DNA from: an uncultured Alphaproteobacteria bacterium
GTDB lineage: Bacteria; Pseudomonadota; Alphaproteobacteria; RF32; CAG-239
Reading direction: 5' to 3'
DNA length: 32,481 nt
Assembly: GCA_949282205.1 (NCBI GenBank)
Contig: CASDOS010000007.1
Coordinates: 1 to 32,481 of the forward strand
Shown: one piece after another, positions 1 through 8,108 of the stretch
Layout: the number at the start of each line of letters is the position of its first letter
Position numbering within the stretch: the first letter of the stretch is position 1
Translations under genes and position numbers: made by a program
Notes under the pieces: model-generated
What the model saw: the letters and a program-made list of their open reading frames with translations, nothing else
The model's database searches: none
Told to the model about the DNA's origin: nothing

Positions 1-2
1 AT

Positions 3-86
3 TATAATAATGAACGTTGTCAGTGGAACTTAAACAAAATGACACCGGCTCAACACCGATGCCATTTGCTTAATCCTCCCGCTTGA
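3..86 (+). CDS. IS3-family transposase OrfB, C-terminal fragment
   Basis: An open frame runs from the window edge to TGA at 84-86 and gives 27 residues containing YNNERCQWNLNKMTPAQHR. This matches the closing motif of IS3/IS150 DDE transposases (rve integrase core), whose C-termini usually read YN-x-ER-x-Q-x-L-x-x-(L/M)-(S/T)-P-x-(E/Q)-(Y/H)-R. Only the tail is visible, so catalytic residues cannot be checked. The insertion-sequence-like terminus 30 bp downstream supports the call. Confidence 0.6.
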   Translation, partial: YNNERCQWNLNKMTPAQHRCHLLNPPA

Positions 87-92
87 CTTACA

Positions 93-115
93 CCCCTCAG
101 GGGATTTCTTTTTTA
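93..115 (+). terminator. Possible weak terminator after the transposase
   Basis: CCCC (93-96), loop TCA and GGGG (100-103) form a 4-bp GC hairpin, followed by ATTTCTTTTTT. The stem is short, so this is only a weak intrinsic terminator candidate. It begins 7 nt after the transposase stop codon. Confidence 0.3.
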
Positions 116-189
116 TTTCCACTTTTCAGGGTACAGATCAAGTTTACCGGGGGATATCTATCAGGAAAAAAATAAATGAGTAAAAAAAC

Positions 190-218
190 TTTACGAAGCC
201 ATAAAAATATGCTAATAT
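190..218 (+). promoter_or_regulatory. Putative sigma-70 promoter of the 252-998 gene
   Basis: TTTACG at 190-195 and TAATAT at 213-218 are separated by 17 bp, about 35 bp before the start codon. A shifted -10 (TATAAT at 216-221) is equally possible with a longer spacer. It lies outside the insertion-sequence end. Confidence 0.35.
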
Positions 219-251
219 AATTCATATAGAAAGATTTAGAGGAGAAAAAAC

Positions 252-998
252 ATGCCCCGTGGAAATAAAAAATTTTTGAAAAAGGAGTTATTGGCTGCCA
301 GTCTGATAGCATTTATGGGAATGGCAAGTAAAAAAGCCGAGGCAAAAGAAACCGCTGCACCGGAACCGAGAGTGGAAGTAAGCGCAACACCAACCTCTTC
401 ATATGAAACAGAAAACACAGCAAATTTCTATAGCGAGCAAGATAGTCCATATGTATATGATTCACGTTTATCTCGGGATTTAAGTATCAAATATTCCGGA
501 GCATATATAAATCCAGAAACAAATGAAGTTATTTTAAAAGCAACTAGTCGCTATGATAAAGATGAGTACTATTCCTCAGCAAGAGTTTGTTTGGAATCAC
601 AAAGATTAAGAGTAGGACCATATGATTGCAGTCGAGACAAAGAAATCCGCAGAGAACAAATACAGACAGGAGAATATAATTATGCAAATGAAAAGAAGTA
701 TATCTATAGCCCCAGCTTGTCGCGAGGCTTAAGCATAAAATATTCTGGAGCATATATAAATCCAGAAACAGGAGAAATTTTGCTTAAAGCGACTAGTCGC
801 TATGATGATGATGATCACTATTCATCCGCAAAAAATTGTAGAGAATCTCAAAAATTAAGAATAGGTCCGTATGATTGCAGTAAAGATAAGGAAATTCGCA
901 GAGAACAAATTCACAATGGTGAATACAATAAAAGAGCCGTTGTGCATGATGTAATCAGAGGCATAAGCGAAATAATCCGCATCAGAAGGGGAAGATAA
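252..998 (+). CDS. Secreted protein with two tandem copies of an unknown ~77-residue domain
   Basis: This 248-residue protein was not recognised as a known family. Residues 1-31 look like a signal peptide: a basic N-terminus, a hydrophobic stretch around LLAASLIAFMGMA, then an Ala-rich end (KAEAKE). Residues 32-66 are a Thr/Ser/Pro/Glu-rich linker. Two domains follow, at about 67-143 and 150-226. Each has LS-x-x-LSIKYSGAYINPET, then LKATSRYD, then a Cys-containing segment and R-(V/I)-GPYDCS-(R/K)-DKEIRREQI. Each unit holds two cysteines (113/126 and 196/209), which suggests one disulfide per domain in an exported protein. The C-terminus is basic. A GGAG ribosome site sits 8 nt before the ATG. 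It is monocistronic and convergent with trkA. Confidence 0.75.
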   Translation: MPRGNKKFLKKELLAASLIAFMGMASKKAEAKETAAPEPRVEVSATPTSSYETENTANFYSEQDSPYVYDSRLSRDLSIKYSGAYINPETNEVILKATSRYDKDEYYSSARVCLESQRLRVGPYDCSRDKEIRREQIQTGEYNYANEKKYIYSPSLSRGLSIKYSGAYINPETGEILLKATSRYDDDDHYSSAKNCRESQKLRIGPYDCSKDKEIRREQIHNGEYNKRAVVHDVIRGISEIIRIRRGR

Positions 999-1018
999 AT
1001 TAATAAAAGACAGTGTAT

Positions 1019-2371
1019 TTAAAGTCTGAATATTTCTTCAGCCTTACGCATAGCTGCTGGAGAAACAAAGACAATTAAAATATCTTTTTCTTCAATTTTA
1101 TCATCAGATTTTGGATAAATAATTTCCTCATTACGATAAATGGCACCAACTTTGCATTTTTCGGGAAGTCCTATATCTTCAATACGCTTACCTAAATTAA
1201 AACTATCATTATCAATTCGGACTTCCCAAACTTCGCCCATACCACGTTTTAAGCAATAAGCGTTATTAATTTTCGCCTTGCGAATATCTTGCAACATTGC
1301 AGAAGTTGTAATAAGGGAACGATCAACAATAACATTATCTTCTTCGCTGTCGATTAAACTATCAAAAGCTCTTGAATTAACTAAAGACAAAGTATGTGAA
1401 ACACCTACTTTTTTAGCAATAAGCGAGGCAAGTAAATTATCTTTATCATATTCCGTAACAGCGACGGAGATATCTGCGTTTTTGATTTCAGCTTCATCTA
1501 AAATAACATCACTCATCATTTCTCCCCGAATAATTTGAGTATCATTAAGACTCTCAGCTAAATCTTGAGCGATACGACTATCATCCTCAATAATTTTGCA
1601 ACTAGAAATACTATCATCCTTTTCAAGCACATTGGCAATGTAATAAGATATAGCATTACCGCCAAAGATAACCAGATTTTCATTTTGTTTAGCAATAATA
1701 CCAAAATCATGCAACGTATCAAAAACTTTATCTCGCTCCACAAGAATAAAAATCTCATCATAAGCACGAATAGTTTCATTAGGTTTTGCAAAAAAACTTT
1801 TCTTGTCACGAATAATATGAATGACAGGGCTGTTGTAATATTTTTTTATTTCACTAATTTCGGTATTGATAAGAGGACACTTCTCGGAACATTTAAACGA
1901 CAAAAGAAACAATTTCTCATCGACTAGCGGATAAGCAGCGGTAGTTCCCGGAATTTCAATTAAATTAAGGATAGCTTTAGCAATTTCAATATCAGGAGAA
2001 ATAACCAAGTCAACCGGAAGATTTCGGTCACTATAAAGTGTATTCCAAAGTGGATTAAGAAAATATTCAGAATCAACACGAGCAATCTTTTTAGGAATTT
2101 GAAACAATGTATGAGCAACTTGACAAGCGACAAGGTTAACTTCATCATTATCTGTAACAGCAATAAGGATATCGGCATTTTTCGCCCCGATTTTTTCCAT
2201 AATACCGGGATGAGAGATTGAGCCGACCAGCGTTTGCACATCAAACTCTTTAGCAATTTCTTCTAAGCGATCTTTATTAGTATCAACAACGATAATATCA
2301 TTATTAGCTTGAGAGAGATAATCAACAATACTACGTCCGACATTACCGGCTCCGCCAATCAATATTTTCAT
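1019..2371 (-). CDS. trkA: Trk potassium uptake system peripheral NAD-binding protein TrkA
   Basis: TrkA is the cytoplasmic regulatory subunit that binds NAD(H) and gates Trk-type K+ transporters. The 450-residue length is usual for the two-module form. Module 1 begins with the Rossmann loop GAGNVG (residues 7-12), an acidic residue at the end of beta-2 (VVDTN) and the TDNDEVN segment typical of RCK-N domains, then an RCK-C domain. Module 2 begins near residue 232 with a degenerate loop (GGNAIS, last Gly lost) and VTEYDKDNLLASLIAKK, then a second RCK-C domain ending at the C-terminus. The start overlaps the dusB stop by 4 nt, so the two are translationally coupled. No TrkH/TrkG channel gene is in the window. 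Confidence 0.92.
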   Translation of the reverse strand: MKILIGGAGNVGRSIVDYLSQANNDIIVVDTNKDRLEEIAKEFDVQTLVGSISHPGIMEKIGAKNADILIAVTDNDEVNLVACQVAHTLFQIPKKIARVDSEYFLNPLWNTLYSDRNLPVDLVISPDIEIAKAILNLIEIPGTTAAYPLVDEKLFLLSFKCSEKCPLINTEISEIKKYYNSPVIHIIRDKKSFFAKPNETIRAYDEIFILVERDKVFDTLHDFGIIAKQNENLVIFGGNAISYYIANVLEKDDSISSCKIIEDDSRIAQDLAESLNDTQIIRGEMMSDVILDEAEIKNADISVAVTEYDKDNLLASLIAKKVGVSHTLSLVNSRAFDSLIDSEEDNVIVDRSLITTSAMLQDIRKAKINNAYCLKRGMGEVWEVRIDNDSFNLGKRIEDIGLPEKCKVGAIYRNEEIIYPKSDDKIEEKDILIVFVSPAAMRKAEEIFRL

Positions 2372-3342
2372 AATAACTCCTTACCTTGATTACCGAAATA
2401 ATCCTCAATAGCCTGAACGGCTAAAGAGTAATCATAAATTTTAGTATAAATTTCCCTAAATTTTTTGGCATCACGAAGATTTTTCGAATACCAGCAAACA
2501 TATTTCCGCGAAATAGCGACAGCCATTTCTTTTCCGTAAAAATCGACCATATCGTTTAATTGTTGCAGAAGAGCATCTTTTATTTCAGAAACAGAAACGG
2601 GGACAGGTAAAAGCCCGGAATTAAGGTAGTTATGAATTTGCCCTGGCAACCAAGGATTACCCAAAGCCCCCCGTCCAACCATAACCCCGTCGACACAAGT
2701 TTCGTTTATCATTTTTTTTGCAAGTACGGGAGAAGTAATATCCCCATTACCGATAACAGGTATTTTAACAGTTTCTTTTACTTGTCGAATAATATCCCAA
2801 TCAGCCTCCCCTGAATATCCTTGAGCTCTGGTACGTCCATGAACAGTAACAAAGCATGCCCCACTATTTTCACACATTTTGGCGAATTCTGGAGCATTAA
2901 CGGAATGACTATCCCATCCTTTACGGAATTTAACAGAAACTTTAAGTGGTGTAGCTTTAACAGTTGCTTCAATAATTTTAGCAGCCAAATTCAAGTCTTT
3001 CATAAGAGCAGAACCGGAATTATTCCCGACGACTTTTTTTACCGGACAGCCCATATTAATGTCTAAAGAATAAGCGCCTAAATCTGCGACGAGTTTAGCA
3101 GCTTCAACAAATAGATCAGGATTATTGCCCACAAGTTGAACAATAACAGGATAAGGTTCATTTCTGACATCTGCGATTCTGTAAGTTTTAGGATTTTTAC
3201 GACTAATCGCATTAATAGCTACCATTTCGGAGTACAGATTAGCGCATCCTTTCGATGCGACAAGTTTGCGCATCGGATAATCGGTAATTCCAGCCATAGG
3301 GGCTAAAAAAACATTACTTTTAAGACCGATAATATTTGTCAT
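2368..3342 (-). CDS. dusB: tRNA-dihydrouridine synthase DusB (NifR3)
   Basis: This is an FMN-dependent enzyme that reduces uridines in the tRNA D-loop using NADPH. The 324-residue protein has the N-terminal APMAGITDYP motif (residues 14-23), the substrate segment DINMGCPVKKV with catalytic Cys99, K139VSVKFRKGWD for uridine binding, VHGRTR and the FMN-phosphate loop GNGDI...GVMVGRGALGNPW. The C-terminal helical tRNA-binding domain follows. It is the middle gene of a leftward operon: 5 nt separate it from the upstream coiled-coil gene and it overlaps trkA by 4 nt. In many alphaproteobacteria nifR3 heads an ntrBC-ntrYX-trkA cluster; here the ntr genes are absent between nifR3 and trkA. Confidence 0.93.
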   Translation of the reverse strand: MTNIIGLKSNVFLAPMAGITDYPMRKLVASKGCANLYSEMVAINAISRKNPKTYRIADVRNEPYPVIVQLVGNNPDLFVEAAKLVADLGAYSLDINMGCPVKKVVGNNSGSALMKDLNLAAKIIEATVKATPLKVSVKFRKGWDSHSVNAPEFAKMCENSGACFVTVHGRTRAQGYSGEADWDIIRQVKETVKIPVIGNGDITSPVLAKKMINETCVDGVMVGRGALGNPWLPGQIHNYLNSGLLPVPVSVSEIKDALLQQLNDMVDFYGKEMAVAISRKYVCWYSKNLRDAKKFREIYTKIYDYSLAVQAIEDYFGNQGKELL

Positions 3343-3347
3343 TTTGT

Positions 3348-5405
3348 TTACTCAGTACTATTTAAGGCTTTGATAAGAATGAAGTAAATCTTATCTAAGG
3401 AAGCATTGACCGCTAAGTTTATAAATTCATTACGAGCTTCACCATCTGGTGCCAGCATTTCTTTCATAAGAATATCCATAAGATACAAATATTTAATAGA
3501 TAGATTATGAAATTCAATCTGATCATCAAAGGCTTTACGAATAAGTCCAGTTTGCTTTCTGGATAATCTACCGGATAAAAAGTCTGTAAATGCTTTATTT
3601 TCACCAAACAAGTATCTATCCCATAAATCAAAAACATCGATATTAGCAAAAATTTTATCAATTTTAATACCTAAAGCAATAAAAGTCCGATTAATTCCCT
3701 GAGCGGTTGAAATTAATTTATCCTGACTGAAGTCGGGATTAAGAGGTTCAACTTTTAAGACAGAATCTTTATTTTCGTTATATTTATCAATTTTCTTTTC
3801 GTAATCTGCCAAGGTTGAAGCCATTTCTGCGGAGGATTTTCTAATATCCTCTTTTAAATTATCTAATTTTTCTTGAACAATGTTCAAGTTAGATAAAGCA
3901 TTGTTTATGTAGAAATTTTGTTCTTCAAGAAGTTTGACTCCCTGTTGCGAATTAGAAAGGATAAGATTAGAGGAAGAATTAATTCTATCTGTATTTTTTG
4001 AAATAACTTCGTGAGCCTCATTAAATTTATCAATAACTTCGACCGCTTTACCTTTAAGAGTATCGGTTTTAAGGGCTAATTTGCTACTAATTTCACCGAC
4101 TTTCTCCACCATAGTTTCAGAAATATTCTGCAAATCAAAATTCTTTGCCTGAGCGAGATTGGTAAAGGAAATAAGACGATCGGTTTCTTTATTGAGAGCA
4201 ATAATAACATTTTGCATACTATTTACCACATATTCGCAACGACGCTCAAGTTCGTGTCTTTTTTCATCAAAAGTATCACCAAGACCATGTATAGCTTTAC
4301 CTGTTTCTGAATTAACGGCACGGAGTGTGGAAATTTGTTTTTTCGTCATTTTTTCGAGTTCGACAGAGTTTTTAACCAATTTATCAATTTCAACGGAAAT
4401 AGCTTGTCCATAAGAGGAAAGTTTATTACCAAGTAAATCTGAATTATGGTCTAAAACTTGTGTTTGTGTAGCGATAAGGCGTTTTTGCTCATTAATGCGT
4501 CCTTCCAGACTGGAGATACTCGTATCGATTCGCTTACACAAGCCATCAAATTCTTCTGACGTTTTATAAAAAGAGTTCTCTATTTTGAGTGTATTTTCCG
4601 CAGTTTTTTCCAACATATTATCAATATGTTGCTGACTAAGATTAGTTGTTTGTTCTAATTGAGATTTTATCTCTGCTAGATTGTTTTTATTGTCAGCGAT
4701 ATTATTTTTAACATTGGAAGAGAGCGCGGAGATTTCATCTAAGAGCGGATTAACACGACTTAAGAACATTGAAGCATTGTTAGCAATTTCGGCAGAACAA
4801 TCTTTCATATTGTTAACCGAATTAGTCGTTTTATCAGTGATGTAAGTACATTTATCGGCAAGATTTTTAACACCGTCGTTTAAATCCGTCAAAGTTTTTG
4901 CCGAATAAGAATCAAGGAGTTGCAGAATATTAGCAAATTCCCCAAGACGTTCATCTAAATCTTTTTTTAGATTAAGAGATTGTGCAACGACAGATTGATT
5001 TTCTTGTTGTAATTTTTGAGTTTGTTCTAAAAGTGTCTTTGCCAAAGTTTTAGCTTGTTTGGAGGTTTCAGCATCAGGATACAACAGTCCGTCAATATAA
5101 TTATGAAAAAGTTCTGCGTTAGCATCTAAACTACTGCTACGTTCGATATATGCCAGAAGGAACCACAGCAATAAAAGAGGCAAGGATGCAGCTAACAATA
5201 AAACCGCAAACTCAGTAGGCTGAACAGCTAAAACAGATTCCCAACCGATAAAGTTTTGAATATAATAAGCAATTCCCGCAAACCAAATAAAAGCGGAAAG
5301 AGCCAAGCAATAAGCAAAATTATTGCGAAGCCACAAGAATCTCCGCACATTCTGAGACAATTGCGGAGAATTTTTAGATTTACGAGCTGTTTTATTATCT
5401 TGCAT
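3348..5405 (-). CDS. Membrane-anchored coiled-coil protein of unknown function
   Basis: This 685-residue protein was not recognised. After a basic, Ser/Asn-rich N-terminus come two hydrophobic helices, about residues 31-51 (FAYCLALSAFIWFAGIAYYI) and 66-88 (EFAVLLLAASLPLLLLWFLL). They make a hairpin anchor that leaves both ends on one side, probably the cytoplasm. Residues ~95-560 are rich in Leu, Lys, Glu, Asn and Ser with heptad-like spacing and almost no Pro or Gly, so a long coiled coil is expected. Residues ~570-685 form a compact helical C-terminal domain (DLWDRYLFGENKAFTDFLSGR). The layout resembles scaffold or cell-division proteins, but no family is claimed. TTG at 5406-5408 immediately precedes the chosen ATG and could also start it. 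It is first gene of the operon with dusB and trkA. Confidence 0.75.
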   Translation of the reverse strand: MQDNKTARKSKNSPQLSQNVRRFLWLRNNFAYCLALSAFIWFAGIAYYIQNFIGWESVLAVQPTEFAVLLLAASLPLLLLWFLLAYIERSSSLDANAELFHNYIDGLLYPDAETSKQAKTLAKTLLEQTQKLQQENQSVVAQSLNLKKDLDERLGEFANILQLLDSYSAKTLTDLNDGVKNLADKCTYITDKTTNSVNNMKDCSAEIANNASMFLSRVNPLLDEISALSSNVKNNIADNKNNLAEIKSQLEQTTNLSQQHIDNMLEKTAENTLKIENSFYKTSEEFDGLCKRIDTSISSLEGRINEQKRLIATQTQVLDHNSDLLGNKLSSYGQAISVEIDKLVKNSVELEKMTKKQISTLRAVNSETGKAIHGLGDTFDEKRHELERRCEYVVNSMQNVIIALNKETDRLISFTNLAQAKNFDLQNISETMVEKVGEISSKLALKTDTLKGKAVEVIDKFNEAHEVISKNTDRINSSSNLILSNSQQGVKLLEEQNFYINNALSNLNIVQEKLDNLKEDIRKSSAEMASTLADYEKKIDKYNENKDSVLKVEPLNPDFSQDKLISTAQGINRTFIALGIKIDKIFANIDVFDLWDRYLFGENKAFTDFLSGRLSRKQTGLIRKAFDDQIEFHNLSIKYLYLMDILMKEMLAPDGEARNEFINLAVNASLDKIYFILIKALNSTE

Positions 5406-5526
5406 CAAGAAAAATCCAAAGAGTTACACCCAACTAATCAATAGCATCAACGAATATTTTTTTCAAATAAATAATGCAAGAAAAGAAAATATTTGCAAAA
5501 TAGATGAAAAAAACAAAAAATTTCTA

Positions 5527-5554
5527 TTGATTTTATAAAAAGATTGTTTATTCT
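5527..5554 (+). promoter_or_regulatory. Sigma-70 promoter of the tRNA-Thr gene
   Basis: TTGATT (5527-5532) and TATTCT (5549-5554) are 16 bp apart, placing a transcription start near 5561, about 43 bp before the tRNA. The surrounding sequence is AT-rich. Confidence 0.45.
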
Positions 5555-5603
5555 AACGCAAGCAATCGTGAAGAGTAATTTCTTTAGAACGATTAGCGTA
5601 AAT

Positions 5604-5675
5604 GCCGCTATAGCTCAGTGGTAGAGCACGTCATTGGTAATGACGGGGTCGTAAGTCCGATTCTTACTAGCGGCA
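5604..5675 (+). tRNA. tRNA-Thr (anticodon GGT), with an unusual T-loop
   Basis: A complete 72-nt cloverleaf can be drawn, with CCA encoded at 5676-5678. The acceptor GCCGCTA pairs with TAGCGGC. The D-arm is GCTC/GAGC with a GG-containing loop. The anticodon stem CGTCA/TGACG holds loop TTGGTAA, giving anticodon GGT (Thr). The variable region is GGGTC. The T-stem GTAAG/CTTAC holds loop TCCGATT. Position 55 of the T-loop is therefore C where almost every elongator tRNA has U (pseudouridine). All stems are otherwise perfect, so the gene is probably functional. It forms the left boundary of the accessory region, and its 3' end shares a 15-nt core with the dispersed repeats downstream. Confidence 0.93.
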
Positions 5676-5689
5676 CCATTTTTGATATT

Positions 5690-5712
5690 TCCGCCAAATG
5701 GGCGGATTTTTT
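5690..5712 (+). terminator. Rho-independent terminator of tRNA-Thr
   Basis: TCCGCC (5690-5695) pairs with GGCGGA (5701-5706) around a 5-nt loop and is followed by TTTTTTG. It lies 12 nt past the encoded CCA. Confidence 0.8.
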
Positions 5713-5734
5713 GTTGTTAAACAATCGCTTATTT

Positions 5735-5789
5735 AGTCCGATTTTGGTGGTTTTGGAAAAAGCATTTTTAAATGAATTATCGGACTTTT
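5735..5789 (+). repeat. Partial dispersed repeat: AGTCCGAT...ATCGGACT tail module
   Basis: AGTCCGATTTTG (5735-5746) and ATTATCGGACTTTT (about 5776-5789) are inverted 8-mers about 38 bp apart. The same two-ended module forms the right half of the repeats at 8109-8264 and 8934-9076. A further AGTCCGAT occurs at 5834-5841. The central part of this copy has diverged (a Gly-codon-like GG-rich stretch instead of the TTTAATTTGGCG found elsewhere). It lies directly downstream of the tRNA-Thr terminator, at the left edge of the accessory region. Confidence 0.55.
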
Positions 5790-5972
5790 GAGAGAAAGCC
5801 AATAAAATCAAGCTTTTTGTTAAATAAAATCCCAGTCCGATAAAATTTAATATAAACAATCTCTCAAACGAACATTTTTAGAACATTATTGTTGATTTTT
5901 TAACTTTTTTACTTTATGATTGTAATAAGTATGGTAATTTTCTTAATAGAATCACTGTTAATGAGTTGAAAT

Positions 5973-6812
5973 ATGAAAAAAAATAACTTGGTCGTTCCTT
6001 TTGTTAAATGGGCTGGTGGTAAAAGGCAATTACTTCCAGAACTGATAAAACGCGTTCCGAAGTTTACTACATATTGCGAACCTTTTGTCGGAGGTGGTGC
6101 GCTGTTCTTTTATTTACAACCGAAAAAAGCCATTATTAATGATTTTAACAAGGATTTAATTAATACTTATATCACAATACAAAATGATGTTGAATCGCTG
6201 ATACAGCATTTATCCACTTACAAAAATGATTCTGAAAGTTACTACAAAATAAGAGAGTTAGATAGAACGCCTTTATTTCATAGAATGTCTGCTACAGAAA
6301 AAGCTTCCCGACTTATTTATCTTAATAAGACATGTTATAATGGACTATTTAGAGTCAATAGTATGGGTGAATTTAATTCTCCTTTTGGAAGTTATAAGTC
6401 TCCGAATATTGTCAATGAACCAACTCTTCGTGCTATTCATAATTATTTTCAAAATGCAGATGTTACATTTCTTAGTGGGGATTTTGAAGCAGCTGTTAAA
6501 GGATTAAAGAAAGGAACATTTGTTTATTTTGATCCTCCTTACGATCCTGTTTCCGCATCTTCAAATTTTACAGGTTATACTAATCTTGGATTTGGAAAAC
6601 AAGAACAGAGAAGATTAAAAGAAGTATGTGACGAATTAAATGCAAAAGGTATTAAATTTTTGCTGTCTAATTCTGCTACTGATTTTATTTTAGGCCTATA
6701 TAAAGAATATAATATTGAGAAGATATCCGCTAAAAGAGTTATAAATTCCAATGCTAACAATCGCGGTAATGTTGATGAGGTTTTAATAAGAAACTATGAC
6801 GAAAATAAATAG
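5973..6812 (+). CDS. DNA adenine-N6 methyltransferase, Dam/D12 class
   Basis: The enzyme transfers methyl from S-adenosylmethionine to the N6 of adenine in a short duplex site. The 279-residue protein shows the D12 (Dam/DpnM) order: FVKWAGGKRQLLPEL near the N-terminus (SAM-binding motif I), CEPFVGGGALFF, then NDFNKDLINTY, and the catalytic YFDPPYDP motif (motif IV, DPPY) around residues 188-195, followed by GFGKQEQRRL. The Dam family usually targets GATC, but the site cannot be read from the sequence. Its last 17 nt overlap the restriction enzyme gene, so the pair forms one operon and the methylase is made first. It lies just inside the tRNA-Thr end of the accessory region. Confidence 0.92.
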   Translation: MKKNNLVVPFVKWAGGKRQLLPELIKRVPKFTTYCEPFVGGGALFFYLQPKKAIINDFNKDLINTYITIQNDVESLIQHLSTYKNDSESYYKIRELDRTPLFHRMSATEKASRLIYLNKTCYNGLFRVNSMGEFNSPFGSYKSPNIVNEPTLRAIHNYFQNADVTFLSGDFEAAVKGLKKGTFVYFDPPYDPVSASSNFTGYTNLGFGKQEQRRLKEVCDELNAKGIKFLLSNSATDFILGLYKEYNIEKISAKRVINSNANNRGNVDEVLIRNYDENK

Positions 6813-8076
6813 TTATTGGAACAATATTTTTGAAAAATATAAAATATTAGATCAAATTGATAAAGACGGAAAATTTGAAATTTCAGCAAGTCAGATAAAT
6901 GAGTTTAAAGAAGCTCGTCTTATGACGAAATTTGATAATGCATCTCAATTGCCGCGAATTTTTACGGAAAATGAATTATCAATTTTACCGATAACACGCG
7001 GTAACTATGTAATTGCTCCGATGGATATTTTTCACAAATTTCCAATGATTGAATCTTCGAATGAAATTTCGTATTTTAATTTTCCTGATAATATACAAAC
7101 ATTATTGCCGGATAATATCAATAGTGAATCTTTAGCGTTAAATGCTGTTTATATTTCAGAAATTTTAGAAGATTTTATACAAGATGAAAAATTATTGCCT
7201 ACCATTAATGGTAGAATGTCATCATCATTATTTAATTTTAACATTAAAAACACAAAAACGGAAAAAATCTTAAATATAAATGTAAACAATGCACAGATAG
7301 AAATAGATGCAGGTTATGAAGGTGTAGAATCTTTTTCTATTATTGAAGCTAAATCGCATTTTGCTGATGACTTTGTTATTAGGCAACTATATTATCCTAT
7401 GCGTCTATGGTCTAGTAGGGTAAGAAAAAATATTAAAACCATATTCATGGTTCATACTAATGGGATTTACTATTTGTATGATTTTAAATTTAATGACTTA
7501 AATAATTATAATTCATTGACTTTAAATAAATTCAAGAGATATAGCTTTGATAAATTGGAAATTAATATTGAAGACATCGAAAAGATAGTCTCAAATACGC
7601 ATTTAGTAAATGAACCGCAAATTCCTTTTCCTCAGGCTGATAGTTTTGAACGTATTATAAATTTATGCGAACTATTAAATCAAAGAGAGTTAACAAAAGA
7701 TGACGTAACAATGGAATATGGTTTTGATAAAAGGCAAACAGATTATTATTTAAATGCGTGCAAATATTTAGATTTGGTTGAAGAAAGAGATAGTAAATTT
7801 TTATTATCATCAACGGCAAGAAGAATAATGCAACAGTCGCCAACAACAAAACAGTTAGCTTTTGCAAAGCAAATACTGAGTCATCCTGTTTTTAGTGAGG
7901 TGTTGAAAAAACAATTGGAAACAGGTAAAGTTGTATCAAAACAACAAATAATTGATATAATGAAGAAATATCCTCTATTTAATGTAAAAACATATAACAC
8001 TTTTTATAGAAGATCATCAACCGTAAGCTCTTGGATTGATTGGATAACTTCATTGACATCAAATACTACTGTTTAA
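6796..8076 (+). CDS. Type II restriction endonuclease, PD-(D/E)XK fold, partner of the Dam-like methylase
   Basis: This 426-residue protein most likely cuts unmethylated DNA at the site protected by the upstream methylase. The catalytic signature is visible as IEID171 followed by IIE184-A-K186, a D-x(12)-ExK arrangement of the PD-(D/E)XK superfamily, then a QLYYPMRLW helix as in related type II enzymes. Residues ~275-420 look like helical winged-helix DNA-binding modules (DDVTMEYGFDKRQTDYYLNACKYLDLV). No close match to a named enzyme was recognised, so specificity is unknown. The start lies inside the methylase gene and has only a distant GAGG, so translation probably depends on coupling. Confidence 0.8.
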   Translation: MTKINSYWNNIFEKYKILDQIDKDGKFEISASQINEFKEARLMTKFDNASQLPRIFTENELSILPITRGNYVIAPMDIFHKFPMIESSNEISYFNFPDNIQTLLPDNINSESLALNAVYISEILEDFIQDEKLLPTINGRMSSSLFNFNIKNTKTEKILNINVNNAQIEIDAGYEGVESFSIIEAKSHFADDFVIRQLYYPMRLWSSRVRKNIKTIFMVHTNGIYYLYDFKFNDLNNYNSLTLNKFKRYSFDKLEINIEDIEKIVSNTHLVNEPQIPFPQADSFERIINLCELLNQRELTKDDVTMEYGFDKRQTDYYLNACKYLDLVEERDSKFLLSSTARRIMQQSPTTKQLAFAKQILSHPVFSEVLKKQLETGKVVSKQQIIDIMKKYPLFNVKTYNTFYRRSSTVSSWIDWITSLTSNTTV

Positions 8077-8108
8077 TTAACTCCAGATTATATCCCATCT
8101 GCTTAAAT

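Larger units (their letters stand above)
1..140 (+). mobile_element. Right end of an IS3-family (IS150-like) insertion sequence
   Basis: The window opens inside an insertion sequence. A transposase C-terminus ends at 86. About 30 bp later, at 118-140, lies CCACTTTTCAGGGTACAGATCA, whose reverse complement begins TGATCTGTACCC. That matches the general form of IS3-family terminal inverted repeats, such as the TGTACTGCACCC end of IS150. A short GGGG/CCCC hairpin with a T-rich tail (93-115) sits between gene and end and may stop transcription. The left end and target duplication lie outside the window, so the exact boundary at 140 is inferred from the TG...CA rule for IS ends. Confidence 0.6.
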
